In this document: positions 14,664-23,254 of the stretch, in pieces
Numbering within the stretch: the stretch's first letter is position 1
Layout of the letters: the number at the start of each line of letters is the position of its first letter
Origin: an uncultured Eggerthellaceae bacterium
GTDB taxonomy: Bacteria > Actinomycetota > Coriobacteriia > Coriobacteriales > Eggerthellaceae
NCBI GenBank assembly: GCA_910588985.1
Contig: CAJURO010000016.1
Coordinates: 8,599-39,350, forward strand
Direction: 5' to 3'
DNA: 30,752 nucleotides
Made by a program: the position numbers and the translations under genes
Notes under the pieces: model-generated
What the model was told of the DNA's origin: nothing
The model's database searches: none
What the model saw: only the letters and a program-made list of their open reading frames with translations

Positions 14664-17426
14664 TCAGTTCTTCTTCGGCTTGTTCGGGCGCTTGACGCGC
14701 TTCCCTGTTTGATTGTGCTTCGTCTTCACAGGCTGGCCATAGTGGTTCTTCGAGGGACGCGCTTTCGCGGCAGACTCGGTATCGCGTTCAATGACGACTA
14801 CCACGTCTTCGCCTGCCTCTGCACGCACTTGGGCACGCTCAGCCGCAGCCTGTGCCTTCTTCTCAGCATCGATGCGTGCCAGCGGGATCTGTTCAAGCTC
14901 GCCAGAATGAGCAGAATCGAACGAGAACAGCCCGATCTCGGCGCCATACTTCTGCTGGAGCTTCGCGAACTTCTTCTCATGCGTCTTCCAAATGCTGAAC
15001 AGAGGCGTTGCAACAGCAATGGATGAATAGGAGCCAGCGATCAAGCCGATGATCATGGCGAACGCGAAGTCCTTCAGCGTCTCGCCACCGAACAAGAGCA
15101 TCGCAAGAACGGGCACAGCAGAGGTGAGCGTGGTGTTGATGGTCCTGATGAGCACCTGGTTGAGAGAATGGTTCGCCATCGTCATGAACGTGCAGCGGAT
15201 GTTCTCGCCGCGCATGTTGTCGTTGATGCGGTGGAACACGACGACCGTGTCATAGAGCGAATAGCCGAGGATCGTCAGGAGCGCCGCAATGGTGTTCGGG
15301 TTGACCTCGCGACCCACCAACGCATAGATGCCCATGACGAGCAGCAGGTCATGCAAGAGCGTAACGACCGCAATGACGCCCATCTTGTATTCGAAGCGGA
15401 TAGCGATATAGATGATGATGAGGAGCATGGCCACCAGGAATGCGATCACCGACGATTGGATGATGCTCGTTCCCCAGTCTGGGCCAATGGTGTCAACGCT
15501 TACGTCGCTCGATGCGATGCCAAGCTGATCGGCTACGGTAGCCGCGGTAGCTGCTGCTTCTTCAGCACTGGTCGTCGTCGTACGCACGAGGAAGCCATCC
15601 ACGTCGTTCATACGCGTCGTTTGAACGATGGCATCAGGCTCGCCTGCCTCATTGAAGGCTGCACGCACCTCGTCGATCGTAGCCCCATTCGCATCGGCAT
15701 AGGTGATCGAGGTTCCGCCAATGAACTCGATGCCGAAGTTGAATCCCTTGAAGCCGATGATGCCAAGGCACGCTACCACGCAAACTGCGGCGATCGTAAG
15801 GAATATCTTGCGAATGCCCAGGAAGTTGATGTCGTGCTTGATGAAGCGCCCTTTGATCTTGAGCGCCGCATCAACGGCGACGGACTTACCTTCTATTCCA
15901 TCACGCTCAGTGACGATCTCTTCGGTCTCGACAGCGTTCATCTGCTCGCCTGTCTCGGCTTCCTCAACAGGAACGCCCTCAGCTTCAGCAAGCTCGCCAT
16001 ATGCCCGAGCTGCCACCTGGCAATCCTTGATACCCCAGAACCCAGGATGCTTCGCGATGGAGCGCGGTGCGAGCAGGCGGATGAGCGGTGCCTTGAAGAG
16101 GAGCATCATGATGATGTCGCAGAAGATGCCAAGCGAAAGCGTAAGGCCAAAGCCCTTGACGCCTGCGCTTGCCAAGAAGAACAGCGAGAGTGCAGAAACA
16201 AGCGATACGAGGTCAGCGTCGATCGACGTGAGGATCGCATGGCGCACGCCTGATTGCGACGCTGCGCGAATGCTCTTGCCCATGCGGATCTCTTCACGGA
16301 AGCGTTCGACCGTCAGAATGGATGAGTCAGCCGCCATGCCGATGGTCAAGACGATGCCAGCAATGCCTGCAAGCGAGAGGCTGAATTGGTTGAACGCCGA
16401 CAGCCCCGCAAGGATGCCAAGGTAGATGCATGCGAACACGAGCATGGCCCCTGCGGTGATGAAGCCAAGCCCCTTGTAGAACACCAGCAGATAGAGCATG
16501 ACGAGCGCGAGGCCGATCAGCACGACCACAAGGCCCGCGAACAGCGCATCCTGACCAAGAGTCGGGCCAACTACCTGGCTCTGAGAGAACTCGAAGTTGA
16601 CAGGCAACGAGCCAGACTCGAGCACAGCCTGCAATGCAAGCGCTTCTTCGGACGTGTAATTCCCCGTGATGGAAACACGACCGTCAGAGATGATCGCCTG
16701 AACAGCAGGCGCCGTCTCTACCTTGTCATCGAGCAGGATGACAACCTGGCCCTTCGTCATGACGAGATCTTGGGTGGCCGTCTTGAATGCCTCGGTTCCC
16801 GTCGAATCGAGCTCAAGGTTCACCGCATAGTAAGCGCTCGTTTGGCTGGCGCGGTCAACGCTGATCTTCGTGATGTTATCGCCTGTGAGAAGGGGCGTGT
16901 ACGTACCTGGCTCGACATAGAGGGATTCTCCCTCCTCAGCAGGGAACTTATGACCGAAGTCATCCTCGATGGTAGTGTATTCGCCATAGTTCCCGTTGCG
17001 AATATCCTCGACGACCGCATCGTCGGTGAAGCTATCAAGGCGTGAGAAGATGAGCTGACCTGTAGAGCCGATGGTCTCAAGCGCCTGTTGCGCATCCTCA
17101 AGACCGGGGATCTGGACGAGGATCTGATTATCGCCCTGGATCTGAACGGTTGCTTCGGAGGCACCGAGCGCATTCACACGATTCTCGATGATCGTGCGGC
17201 TGGTCTCCATGTCCTCAGCACTCACATCGCCATCAGTGTCAGCAGAGAGCACGACCGAAAGACCACCGCGAATATCGAGGCCTTGCGTGATCTTGTCAGC
17301 AGGTGGTGTGAACAGTGCGACCGAAGTTGCAACGAGAAGGATGGTCACCACCAAGAGCCATACATTGCGACGATCCTGCGTCCGCGATGCCTTCTTGGCT
17401 TTCTTGACTTTGCGTTGAAGCGCCAT
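14664..17426 (-). CDS. secDF: Single-chain SecDF protein-export membrane protein
   Basis: A 920-residue fusion of SecD and SecF, which uses the proton gradient to help pull secreted proteins out of the SecYEG channel. The SecD half (about 1-460) has a first helix near 22-40, GLDIRGG at 49-55, a large P1 domain and GMAADSSILTVERFREE with Asp367. The SecF half (about 530-860) has FGIEFIGG, GYSLYDTVVVFHRINDN and NQVLIRTINTTLTSAVPVL. These hold the family's key acidic and basic residues. The GMAADSSIL segment departs from the common GMAVDANVL. A charged linker (460-520) joins the halves, and a basic tail ends the chain. AAAGGAG lies nine bases upstream. The upstream hairpins may control it. Confidence 0.95.
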   Translation of the reverse strand: MALQRKVKKAKKASRTQDRRNVWLLVVTILLVATSVALFTPPADKITQGLDIRGGLSVVLSADTDGDVSAEDMETSRTIIENRVNALGASEATVQIQGDNQILVQIPGLEDAQQALETIGSTGQLIFSRLDSFTDDAVVEDIRNGNYGEYTTIEDDFGHKFPAEEGESLYVEPGTYTPLLTGDNITKISVDRASQTSAYYAVNLELDSTGTEAFKTATQDLVMTKGQVVILLDDKVETAPAVQAIISDGRVSITGNYTSEEALALQAVLESGSLPVNFEFSQSQVVGPTLGQDALFAGLVVVLIGLALVMLYLLVFYKGLGFITAGAMLVFACIYLGILAGLSAFNQFSLSLAGIAGIVLTIGMAADSSILTVERFREEIRMGKSIRAASQSGVRHAILTSIDADLVSLVSALSLFFLASAGVKGFGLTLSLGIFCDIIMMLLFKAPLIRLLAPRSIAKHPGFWGIKDCQVAARAYGELAEAEGVPVEEAETGEQMNAVETEEIVTERDGIEGKSVAVDAALKIKGRFIKHDINFLGIRKIFLTIAAVCVVACLGIIGFKGFNFGIEFIGGTSITYADANGATIDEVRAAFNEAGEPDAIVQTTRMNDVDGFLVRTTTTSAEEAAATAATVADQLGIASSDVSVDTIGPDWGTSIIQSSVIAFLVAMLLIIIYIAIRFEYKMGVIAVVTLLHDLLLVMGIYALVGREVNPNTIAALLTILGYSLYDTVVVFHRINDNMRGENIRCTFMTMANHSLNQVLIRTINTTLTSAVPVLAMLLFGGETLKDFAFAMIIGLIAGSYSSIAVATPLFSIWKTHEKKFAKLQQKYGAEIGLFSFDSAHSGELEQIPLARIDAEKKAQAAAERAQVRAEAGEDVVVVIERDTESAAKARPSKNHYGQPVKTKHNQTGKRVKRPNKPKKN

Positions 17427-17462
17427 GGGTGAAAACTCCTTTGGTTTTCTTCTCTGTCAAAA

Positions 17463-17504
17463 CGAAAAAGGAAGCGTCTTATACGGTCAAGACGCTAACC
17501 GTAT
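17463..17504 (-). terminator. Interlocked hairpins between queA and secDF
   Basis: On the minus strand, AGCGTCTT and AAGACGCT (17489-17496 and 17473-17480) make an 8-bp hairpin followed by a T-rich tract, a good intrinsic terminator after queA. A second pair, ATACGGT and ACCGTAT (17498-17504 and 17481-17487), interleaves with the first. The two can form a pseudoknot or exclude one another. This geometry would allow attenuation of secDF. Confidence 0.65.
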
Positions 17505-17528
17505 TATTTTGCCACAAAGATAACTGCT

Positions 17529-18620
17529 TCACGCTATAAACATAGCATCGCCAAATGAGAGGAACCGATATTCTTCATCGATGGCATGAGCGTAGGCCTC
17601 CATGATCATCTCGCGCGTCGCAAACGCAGAAACGAGCATCATGAGCGTGGAACGCGGCACATGGAAGTTCGTGATGAGCGCGTCGACAACGTGGAACTCG
17701 GAACCTGGAAGCAGGAAGAGCGCCGTTTCGGCTCTATCCTTCGCTTCAAGCTGGCCCCGCTCGGCGTTCCACGCGCTCTCAAGCGAGCGAACGGAGGTGG
17801 TTCCCACGGCAACCACGCGACCACCAGCTTGCTTCGTCTCCTCGATGCGCGCGACCGTCTCAGGCGGAACCGTATAGAACTCTCGGTGCATCTCATGCGC
17901 GCGCGGATCCTCCTCGTCCACGACGCGAAACGTATCAAGCCCGACCTCAAGCTCGACGGTTGCCCATCCTATGCCCTTCGCGCGAAGGCGTTCGATGAGC
18001 TCAGGCGTGAAGTGAAGGCCTGCCGTCGGTGCTGCCGCAGAAGACTCCCGCTTGGCATACACGGTCTGATAGAGCTCTTCGTCTCCTCCGTAATTGCGGA
18101 TGTAAGGCGGCAGTGGCGTATGGCCCGCTGCGTGAAGCGCCTCATCAAGCGAAGGACGCTCGGTGAAGAGACGAGCGAGGCGCTCTCCCTTCGACCCGCC
18201 TGGCGCCCAGTCGATGATCTCAGCGCTGAGCGCAACAGCTCCCGAAGAATCGAGGAAGTCAACGATGGCGCCCGTACCTGGCTTAAGCCGTTTTCCTGGC
18301 TTTACGAGCACTTCCCAGAGCGCGCTTTGCGCATCAGCGGCCAACGTGACATTTTGAGGCGCTTCGCGAAGCAAGAACACTTCAGCAACACCGCCTGTTC
18401 CCCGCTTTGCGCCGATCAGCCGTGCGGGAAGCACGCGGGTCTCGTTCGCCACGAGCAGATCGCCTGGCTTGAGATACTCCTCGATATCGCGAAAGATCCT
18501 GTCCTCGATGCGCCCTGTCGCACGATCGAGCACGAGCATCTTGCACGCGTCACGCACAGTAGCAGGTTCCTGCGCTATGCGCTCTTCGGGGAGTTCGTAA
18601 TCGAAATCAGAGGTTCTCAT
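17529..18620 (-). CDS. queA: S-adenosylmethionine:tRNA ribosyltransferase-isomerase QueA
   Basis: A 363-residue enzyme of normal length that transfers and isomerises the ribosyl part of S-adenosylmethionine onto preQ1 at position 34 of tRNA, giving epoxyqueuosine. Family signatures are clear: FDYELPEERIAQEP near the start, VANETRVLPARLIG, AAPTAGLHFTPEL, VGTTSVRSLE and LITNFHVPRSTLMMLVSAF near the end. The ATG overlaps the stop of the small upstream gene (ATGA), so the two are translationally coupled. The next enzyme in the pathway, QueH, is two genes upstream, and Tgt, which acts before QueA, is about 2 kb away on the other strand. Confidence 0.96.
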   Translation of the reverse strand: MRTSDFDYELPEERIAQEPATVRDACKMLVLDRATGRIEDRIFRDIEEYLKPGDLLVANETRVLPARLIGAKRGTGGVAEVFLLREAPQNVTLAADAQSALWEVLVKPGKRLKPGTGAIVDFLDSSGAVALSAEIIDWAPGGSKGERLARLFTERPSLDEALHAAGHTPLPPYIRNYGGDEELYQTVYAKRESSAAAPTAGLHFTPELIERLRAKGIGWATVELEVGLDTFRVVDEEDPRAHEMHREFYTVPPETVARIEETKQAGGRVVAVGTTSVRSLESAWNAERGQLEAKDRAETALFLLPGSEFHVVDALITNFHVPRSTLMMLVSAFATREMIMEAYAHAIDEEYRFLSFGDAMFIA

Positions 18621-18814
18621 AGAAGTCCGAAGTCCTTATAGATATCCAACATGCTCGAGAGGGTCATCTTGCGTGCAAAGAGCTGCTTATATGTTGCCGT
18701 CTTCACCTTTCCTTCAGCTCGAAGCCCACCAAGCTGGCGCACTGCGGCTTCGAATTCTGCTTTGACGGCCTCGCGCATCTCAATGAAAGCAGCAAGCTCA
18801 TCCTCTTGGTTCAT
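18617..18814 (-). CDS. Small hypothetical protein between queH and queA
   Basis: A 65-residue, largely helical, charged protein that I do not recognise. Residues 5-30 (EDELAAFIEMREAVKAEFEA) look like an amphipathic helix, and there is no cysteine or membrane segment. It starts four bases after the queH stop, with GGGAG in the end of queH as a likely ribosome site, and overlaps queA by four bases. The tight coupling on both sides supports a real gene. It may be a partner or chaperone of the queuosine enzymes, which is inference from position only. Confidence 0.7.
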   Translation of the reverse strand: MNQEDELAAFIEMREAVKAEFEAAVRQLGGLRAEGKVKTATYKQLFARKMTLSSMLDIYKDFGLL

Positions 18815-18818
18815 CTGT

Positions 18819-19625
18819 TCATGCTCCCGTCAGCTCGTCAACGTCATTCTCATGTGCATGCTTTGCCAACTCGCTTCCTTCATCGGCCTTGGCCGCCATG
18901 CGCAATTCTTTCAAGACAGCCCGCTTTCGCGCCTGCTTCTCATCATATGCCGCACGCTCGGCTTTGCGCTCCGCACGCGCGCGCTGCTGCTCAGCTTCAC
19001 GCGCAGCTCGCTCGCGCGCACGCTTCTCTTGCTCCTGCACGCGATTCTCTCGCTCTGCCTGCGCCTCCTCATCTGAGAAGCGGCACCCACAGAAGTTCTG
19101 CCGATACATTCCCATGGCACGAGAGCGTTTCGTCGCTTCGCGATAATGAGGAGAATAGTCTTCGAAAGCGCATTCGATCCCCGCTGCATCGCATGCGCGC
19201 TCAAGCTCCTCCTTGATGATGTCACGATACTGGTACGGGCTCACGCTGAGCGTTGTGCCCAAACGGGCGAAACCGTGCTCTGCTGCATACGCAGCCGCTT
19301 CTTCGAAGCGCAGCCGATAGCACATGCGGCAACGTGCCCGCGTGTCCACCTCAGCGCGTTCGCGCAACGCTTCGCCGACCTTGCCTGCTGTTGCTTCCCA
19401 GCGCTCAGGCTCGTAGGCGCCCTCAGTGAACGCCACGTCTGCTTCCTGTGCAAACGCCCGTATCGTCTCAAGACGATGCTCGTACTCCTCACGCGGGGCG
19501 ATGTTGGAATTCGCGTAGTAGATATGAGGCTCTATCCCACGCTCGCGCAGGAGTCGGATCGGCTCGAGCGAACAGGGGCCGCAGCAGGCGTGGAGGAGGA
19601 TATCTTCGGTCGGTGAGATTGTCAT
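18819..19625 (-). CDS. queH: Epoxyqueuosine reductase QueH with a charged coiled-coil C-terminus
   Basis: A 268-residue enzyme that reduces epoxyqueuosine in tRNA to queuosine and replaces the unrelated cobalamin enzyme QueG. The iron-sulphur cysteines are HACCGPC (Cys14, Cys15, Cys18) and CRMC (Cys99, Cys102). The redox pair is in MYRQNFCGC (Cys179, Cys181). The core ends near residue 185. After it comes about 60 residues rich in Glu, Arg, Ala and Gln that should form a long coiled coil, making the protein longer than usual. The start next to HACCGPC fits the family, but no Shine-Dalgarno site precedes it. A TAGTAT box eight bases upstream raises the chance of a leaderless transcript. It heads the queH-orf-queA operon. 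Confidence 0.95.
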   Translation of the reverse strand: MTISPTEDILLHACCGPCSLEPIRLLRERGIEPHIYYANSNIAPREEYEHRLETIRAFAQEADVAFTEGAYEPERWEATAGKVGEALRERAEVDTRARCRMCYRLRFEEAAAYAAEHGFARLGTTLSVSPYQYRDIIKEELERACDAAGIECAFEDYSPHYREATKRSRAMGMYRQNFCGCRFSDEEAQAERENRVQEQEKRARERAAREAEQQRARAERKAERAAYDEKQARKRAVLKELRMAAKADEGSELAKHAHENDVDELTGA

Positions 19626-19630
19626 GCGGC

Positions 19631-19664
19631 TATACTAGCATGGTGCGAAGGCATCCCGCCTTCG
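19631..19664. promoter_or_regulatory. Divergent promoter region between queH and the HAD gene
   Basis: TATACT on the plus strand (19631-19636) and TAGTAT on the minus strand (19632-19637) overlap as -10 boxes facing both ways. Next to them CGAAGGC (19646-19652) and GCCTTCG (19658-19664) form a perfect 7-bp hairpin or operator. No good -35 box is seen for either. Confidence 0.4.
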
Positions 19665-19688
19665 ACCTTGATGATAGGCAGAAGAACC

Positions 19689-20519
19689 ATGAATGACCCA
19701 AAACCATACCGTGCCATTTGCTTCGACCTTGACGGCACCTTGCTGCCAATGGACCTCGATGAGTTCATGACAAGCTATTTCTCGCGTATTGCCACATTCA
19801 TGCAGGAGAACGGCATCGAGAGCGCCTGGTTCATGGATGGCCTCAAAGAAGGCACGAAGGCCATGGCAACGCATGCTGATGATCGGACCAACGAGCAGGC
19901 CTACTGGGAAGCATTCTGGGAGCGTTGCCCTTCGAGCCCAGCAGATCGCGAGGCGCTCCTCAAGGCGGCACACCGTTTCTACTTCGAGGATTTCGCTCAT
20001 ATCGGCGATGGATTCGAAACGCCCAGCGCCCCCGCTCGCATCGTGCGCGCTCTTCGCGAAAAGGGCTACCCGCTCGTGCTCACAACGATGCCCATGTTCC
20101 CGAAAGAGGCTGTGGAGCATCGCCTGCGCTGGGCTGGCATAGACCCAGGCATGTTCGAGCGCATCACGCATTACGAGAATTCCAAGAGCGTGAAGCCGCA
20201 TCTGACCTACTTCGCGGAGAATCTTGCCGCGATGGGCCTCGATGGCGAAGACGTGCTCATGGTCGGCAACAACACCATGGAAGACCTCTCCTTCCTCGGC
20301 CTGGGAACAGATGCCTATTTGATCACGGATTACCTTCTGAATCCTATCGACATGGACCTTGACTCCGTTCGACATGGCAGCATGGAGGAGTTCGAGGCTT
20401 GGGTAGCAACGCTGCCTCCCTGCGCGAACCCCGCTACCAACATCGAAGCAGGTCCCATCCCGCACGGCGCCACCTGCAAAGCTCTTGAGGCGAACGCTGT
20501 CCATCCGAATCTGGCCTGA
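19689..20519 (+). CDS. HAD-superfamily hydrolase
   Basis: A 276-residue haloacid-dehalogenase-type phosphatase. Motif I is CFDLDGTLLP with Asp13 and Asp15, motif II lies in PLVLTTMP, the motif III lysine is in NSKSVKPHLTYF, and motif IV is VGNNTMEDLSFLG. A helical cap lies between motifs I and II (about 25-120). The start at 19689 opens directly on the first strand; the ATG at 19668 has no better ribosome site. It ends ten bases before tgt, so the two are probably one operon. The substrate is unknown; many such enzymes act on sugar phosphates or nucleotides. Confidence 0.88.
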   Translation: MNDPKPYRAICFDLDGTLLPMDLDEFMTSYFSRIATFMQENGIESAWFMDGLKEGTKAMATHADDRTNEQAYWEAFWERCPSSPADREALLKAAHRFYFEDFAHIGDGFETPSAPARIVRALREKGYPLVLTTMPMFPKEAVEHRLRWAGIDPGMFERITHYENSKSVKPHLTYFAENLAAMGLDGEDVLMVGNNTMEDLSFLGLGTDAYLITDYLLNPIDMDLDSVRHGSMEEFEAWVATLPPCANPATNIEAGPIPHGATCKALEANAVHPNLA

Positions 20520-20529
20520 GAGGATATTC

Positions 20530-21675
20530 ATGACGCTCTTCGCGTGCACCACTGATGCAACCTGCGGCTCAGCGCGGGCGCTTACATACACCACCGCCCA
20601 TGGCGATTTCCGCACCCCCATGTTCATGCCCGTTGGCACGCTCGCCACGGTAAAAGGGCTCATGCCAAGCACGCTCACCGACCTTGGGGCACAAGTGGTC
20701 CTTGCGAACACCTACCATCTTTCCATGCGTCCTGGCATCGAGGTCATCCAGGAGGCTGGAGGCATCCATCGGTTCATGAACTATCCAGGCCCCATGCTCA
20801 CTGACTCAGGAGGCTTTCAGGTGTTCAGCCTTGCTGACACCGTCAAGCTCTCCGATGATGGCGTTTCCTTCAAGAGCATCTACGATGGGTCCAACATCCA
20901 CTGGACGCCTGAAGACAACATGCGCATCCAAGAGGCCATCGGTGCCGACATCATCATGCAGCTTGACCAATGCGCCCCCTATCCCGCCGAGAAGAGCTTC
21001 GTCGAAAAGGCTGTCGACTATTCAAGCGCGTGGGCAAAGCGATGCCTCGCAGCACATACGCGAGCTGACCAAGCGCTTTTCGGCATCGTGCAAGGAGGCA
21101 TGCACCTTGACTTGCGCCTTGAGTCCATTCGACGCTTGCGCGAGATCGAGGAAGATTCGATGGCCGCAGGAGAGCGACGCTTCGATGGTTTCGGCATCGG
21201 CGGATACTCCGTGGGCGAAGACCATGAGGTCATGTTCGAGACTCTGGGCGATGTGGCACAAGCACTGCCCGAGGATCGCCCCCGCTATCTCATGGGAGTG
21301 GGCAACCCCACAACGCTCGTACGCGCAGTCGCCGTCGGCGTCGACATGTTCGACTGCGTCTTGCCGACGCGCACGGCCCGCATGGGCACCGCGTTCTCAA
21401 GCACGGGACGCATGAACATGCGCAATGCGAAGTTCACGCATGACTTCACGCCCCTTGATCACGCATGCACGTGCTATACCTGCACGAACTTCACACGCGC
21501 TTACCTTCGCCATCTGGTGAAGCAAGATGAGATGCTCGGGGGCATTCTGCTCTCCATCCATAACATCCACTTCTTGCTCGATCTTATGCGGCGTGCACGC
21601 GAAGCAGTGATCGCGGGCGAGTACGATGCGTTCGTGGCAGAATGGATGGCCTCGTCTGCTGCGAATGATTACTAA
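20530..21675 (+). CDS. tgt: Queuine/preQ1 tRNA-guanine transglycosylase
   Basis: A 381-residue enzyme that swaps guanine 34 of GUN-anticodon tRNAs for preQ1. The general acid is Asp92 in MLTDSGGFQVFS and the nucleophile is Asp275 in FDCVLPTRTARMG. Zinc ligands are Cys313, Cys315 and Cys318 (CTCYTC) with His344 in LLSIHN. GIVQGG at 185-190 is also present. The start at 20530 has AGAGG about six bases upstream; the longer frame from 20485 overlaps the HAD gene. With queA and queH it makes a compact queuosine locus. Confidence 0.96.
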   Translation: MTLFACTTDATCGSARALTYTTAHGDFRTPMFMPVGTLATVKGLMPSTLTDLGAQVVLANTYHLSMRPGIEVIQEAGGIHRFMNYPGPMLTDSGGFQVFSLADTVKLSDDGVSFKSIYDGSNIHWTPEDNMRIQEAIGADIIMQLDQCAPYPAEKSFVEKAVDYSSAWAKRCLAAHTRADQALFGIVQGGMHLDLRLESIRRLREIEEDSMAAGERRFDGFGIGGYSVGEDHEVMFETLGDVAQALPEDRPRYLMGVGNPTTLVRAVAVGVDMFDCVLPTRTARMGTAFSSTGRMNMRNAKFTHDFTPLDHACTCYTCTNFTRAYLRHLVKQDEMLGGILLSIHNIHFLLDLMRRAREAVIAGEYDAFVAEWMASSAANDY

Positions 21676-21690
21676 GGAACGCAACGCCTT

Positions 21691-21727
21691 GCCTTGCCAC
21701 TGGGGCTTGTTGCCTTTGTGGCAGGGC
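21691..21727. terminator. Hairpin between convergent tgt and membrane-protein genes
   Basis: GCCTTGCCAC (21691-21700) and GTGGCAGGGC (21718-21727) pair over 10 bp with one G-T wobble and a 17-base loop. It lies between two converging stops, the place for a shared terminator, but lacks a T-run. Confidence 0.45.
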
Positions 21728-21761
21728 TCACATCCCAGGAAGTCAAAAGAGCGCAGCTACC

Positions 21762-22184
21762 CTATTTCTTAGGGCGAAAGAAACCGAGCATGTCATAGAT
21801 CTTCCAGAAGACCGTCCCTTTCGTTGGCATGTCGCCTGTGGTTTGCGTGGTGGTCTTCGCCGCCTTGAACCGATAATGCGGATGATTCTTCTTGAAGACA
21901 GCACGGCAGATGAGCGTGATGATGAGCCCGACCAAGCCCACGGCCGCAAAGCTTGCCGCTAGCTCGAGCACAGGCGTGTTCGCGTCTACCACCGCATAGA
22001 GCGAGACAAGCGCGAAGAAGATGGTGATAGCCGAGCAGATCACCGTGAACACCTTGATGAGGACTTCCTTCGCGCGCGTTGGCGACCGACGATAGGAGAC
22101 CACGTAATAGATCACCAATGCCAGGATGATGAGCGCGATCACGAGCGGAATGCTACGCGATAGTCTAGCTATGAGTCCGACCAT
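21762..22184 (-). CDS. Small integral membrane protein, unknown function
   Basis: A 140-residue protein with three hydrophobic segments (about 12-33, 41-68 and 75-96) and a basic C-terminal tail ending FFRPKK. I do not recognise the family. The start at 22184 has GAGGGG upstream and opens just before the first helix; a longer frame from 22274 would run into ispE. It lies 35 bp after ispE on the same strand and so may be cotranscribed with tadA and ispE. No enzymatic motif is visible. Confidence 0.75.
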   Translation of the reverse strand: MVGLIARLSRSIPLVIALIILALVIYYVVSYRRSPTRAKEVLIKVFTVICSAITIFFALVSLYAVVDANTPVLELAASFAAVGLVGLIITLICRAVFKKNHPHYRFKAAKTTTQTTGDMPTKGTVFWKIYDMLGFFRPKK

Positions 22185-22219
22185 GCCCCTCTTTCCTTGA
22201 TTGACGATGCGTTCATATC

Positions 22220-23254
22220 TTACCCAACCACGGCTGCTCGAAGAGAGGAGAGCGCTGCGGAGCGCGCCCACCACCCCTGCTGCTTCGCGCGTGTTGCAAT
22301 GCGAGAAGCTTCTTCGAAGCTACCTGCAAGCGCGAATGTTGCCGCGCCGCTTCCGCAAAGAAGCACCTGGTTGGGGTCGGTGATCTCGGGTTGTGCCGCA
22401 AGCCATTCTCTCACGATGGAAAGATCAGGCACAATGGATTCTGAAGCCTTTGCGAGGTTGTTGAAAAGAGGCACGTGCGAAGCTTGCGTTGCCTTCTCCA
22501 CTTCAACCACAAGAGCTGACGAAGGAAATACAGGATCGGCGTCGAAGGCTGCATACGCATGTGCTGTAGAAACGCCCGCATCTGGCTTCACGATCACGAT
22601 CGGCGTCTTTGCTGGCTCAAGCGCATGCTCGAACACCTCCCCAGCACCGCCATAGAGCGCGCAGCCTCCCTGGAGAAAGAAGGCAACGTCTGCGCCCAGA
22701 GATGCTGCCACCTGCGCCAGCGCTTTGTCTGAAAGGGAAAGCCCCCAGAGCTGTGCTAGGCAGACAAGCACGGCGGCCGCATCAGAGCTGCCCCCACCAA
22801 GCCCCGCTTGAGCGGGAATGTTCTTTTCGATATGGATGCTGATATGCGCAGATTCGGTGCGTTCCAGAGCGCGAGCAAGCTGATCGACCGCTTTGAAACA
22901 GAGGTTCTGCTCTGTTTCGATCTCGAGCGGTCTCTCACCAAAGCGCGTCGTCTTGTCGGAGATCGTAATATCCACCGCAATGGCACCATCAGGACCAGCC
23001 CACCCACGATGTGAGGGAGCAGTCCCTTCCTCGACGCGATCTTCGAGATGAACATAGAGCACATCATGCAACGTGATGGCATGCATCACGTTGGTCACCT
23101 CATGATAGCCACTCGGCAATACTGACCCCACGCCCAAGAAGAGGTTCACTTTCGCAGGTGCCAACACCTTCTTGTGCCCAGGCCCCAAGAAGGTCAGTGG
23201 GTCGAACTGCGCATCACGCGCAGAGCTCAGCATATCAACTTCAACCTCAGGCAT
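22220..23254 (-). CDS. ispE: 4-diphosphocytidyl-2-C-methyl-D-erythritol kinase
   Basis: A 344-residue GHMP kinase that phosphorylates CDP-methylerythritol in the non-mevalonate isoprenoid pathway. APAKVNLFLGVG holds the active-site Lys35, IPAQAGLGGGSSDAAA (146-161) is the ATP loop, and Asp189 in GADVAFFLQGG is the base. It is somewhat longer than the usual 280-310, because of about 25 extra N-terminal residues and an insertion near 75-95. The start at 23254 has AAGGAG six bases upstream and overlaps the tadA stop by eight bases, so the genes are coupled. Confidence 0.94.
   Translation of the reverse strand: MPEVEVDMLSSARDAQFDPLTFLGPGHKKVLAPAKVNLFLGVGSVLPSGYHEVTNVMHAITLHDVLYVHLEDRVEEGTAPSHRGWAGPDGAIAVDITISDKTTRFGERPLEIETEQNLCFKAVDQLARALERTESAHISIHIEKNIPAQAGLGGGSSDAAAVLVCLAQLWGLSLSDKALAQVAASLGADVAFFLQGGCALYGGAGEVFEHALEPAKTPIVIVKPDAGVSTAHAYAAFDADPVFPSSALVVEVEKATQASHVPLFNNLAKASESIVPDLSIVREWLAAQPEITDPNQVLLCGSGAATFALAGSFEEASRIATRAKQQGWWARSAALSSLRAAVVG

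Noticed and set aside
15168..16253. 361-codon open frame on the plus strand inside secDF
   Set aside because: Antisense shadow of a well-recognised gene; its composition is Arg/Asp/His-rich without any fold signature.
17586..18641. 351-codon open frame antisense to queA
   Set aside because: Shadow of queA; no ribosome site or domain.
19635..20711. 358-codon open frame antisense to the HAD and tgt genes
   Set aside because: Covers two recognised genes on the other strand and shows no protein family signature.
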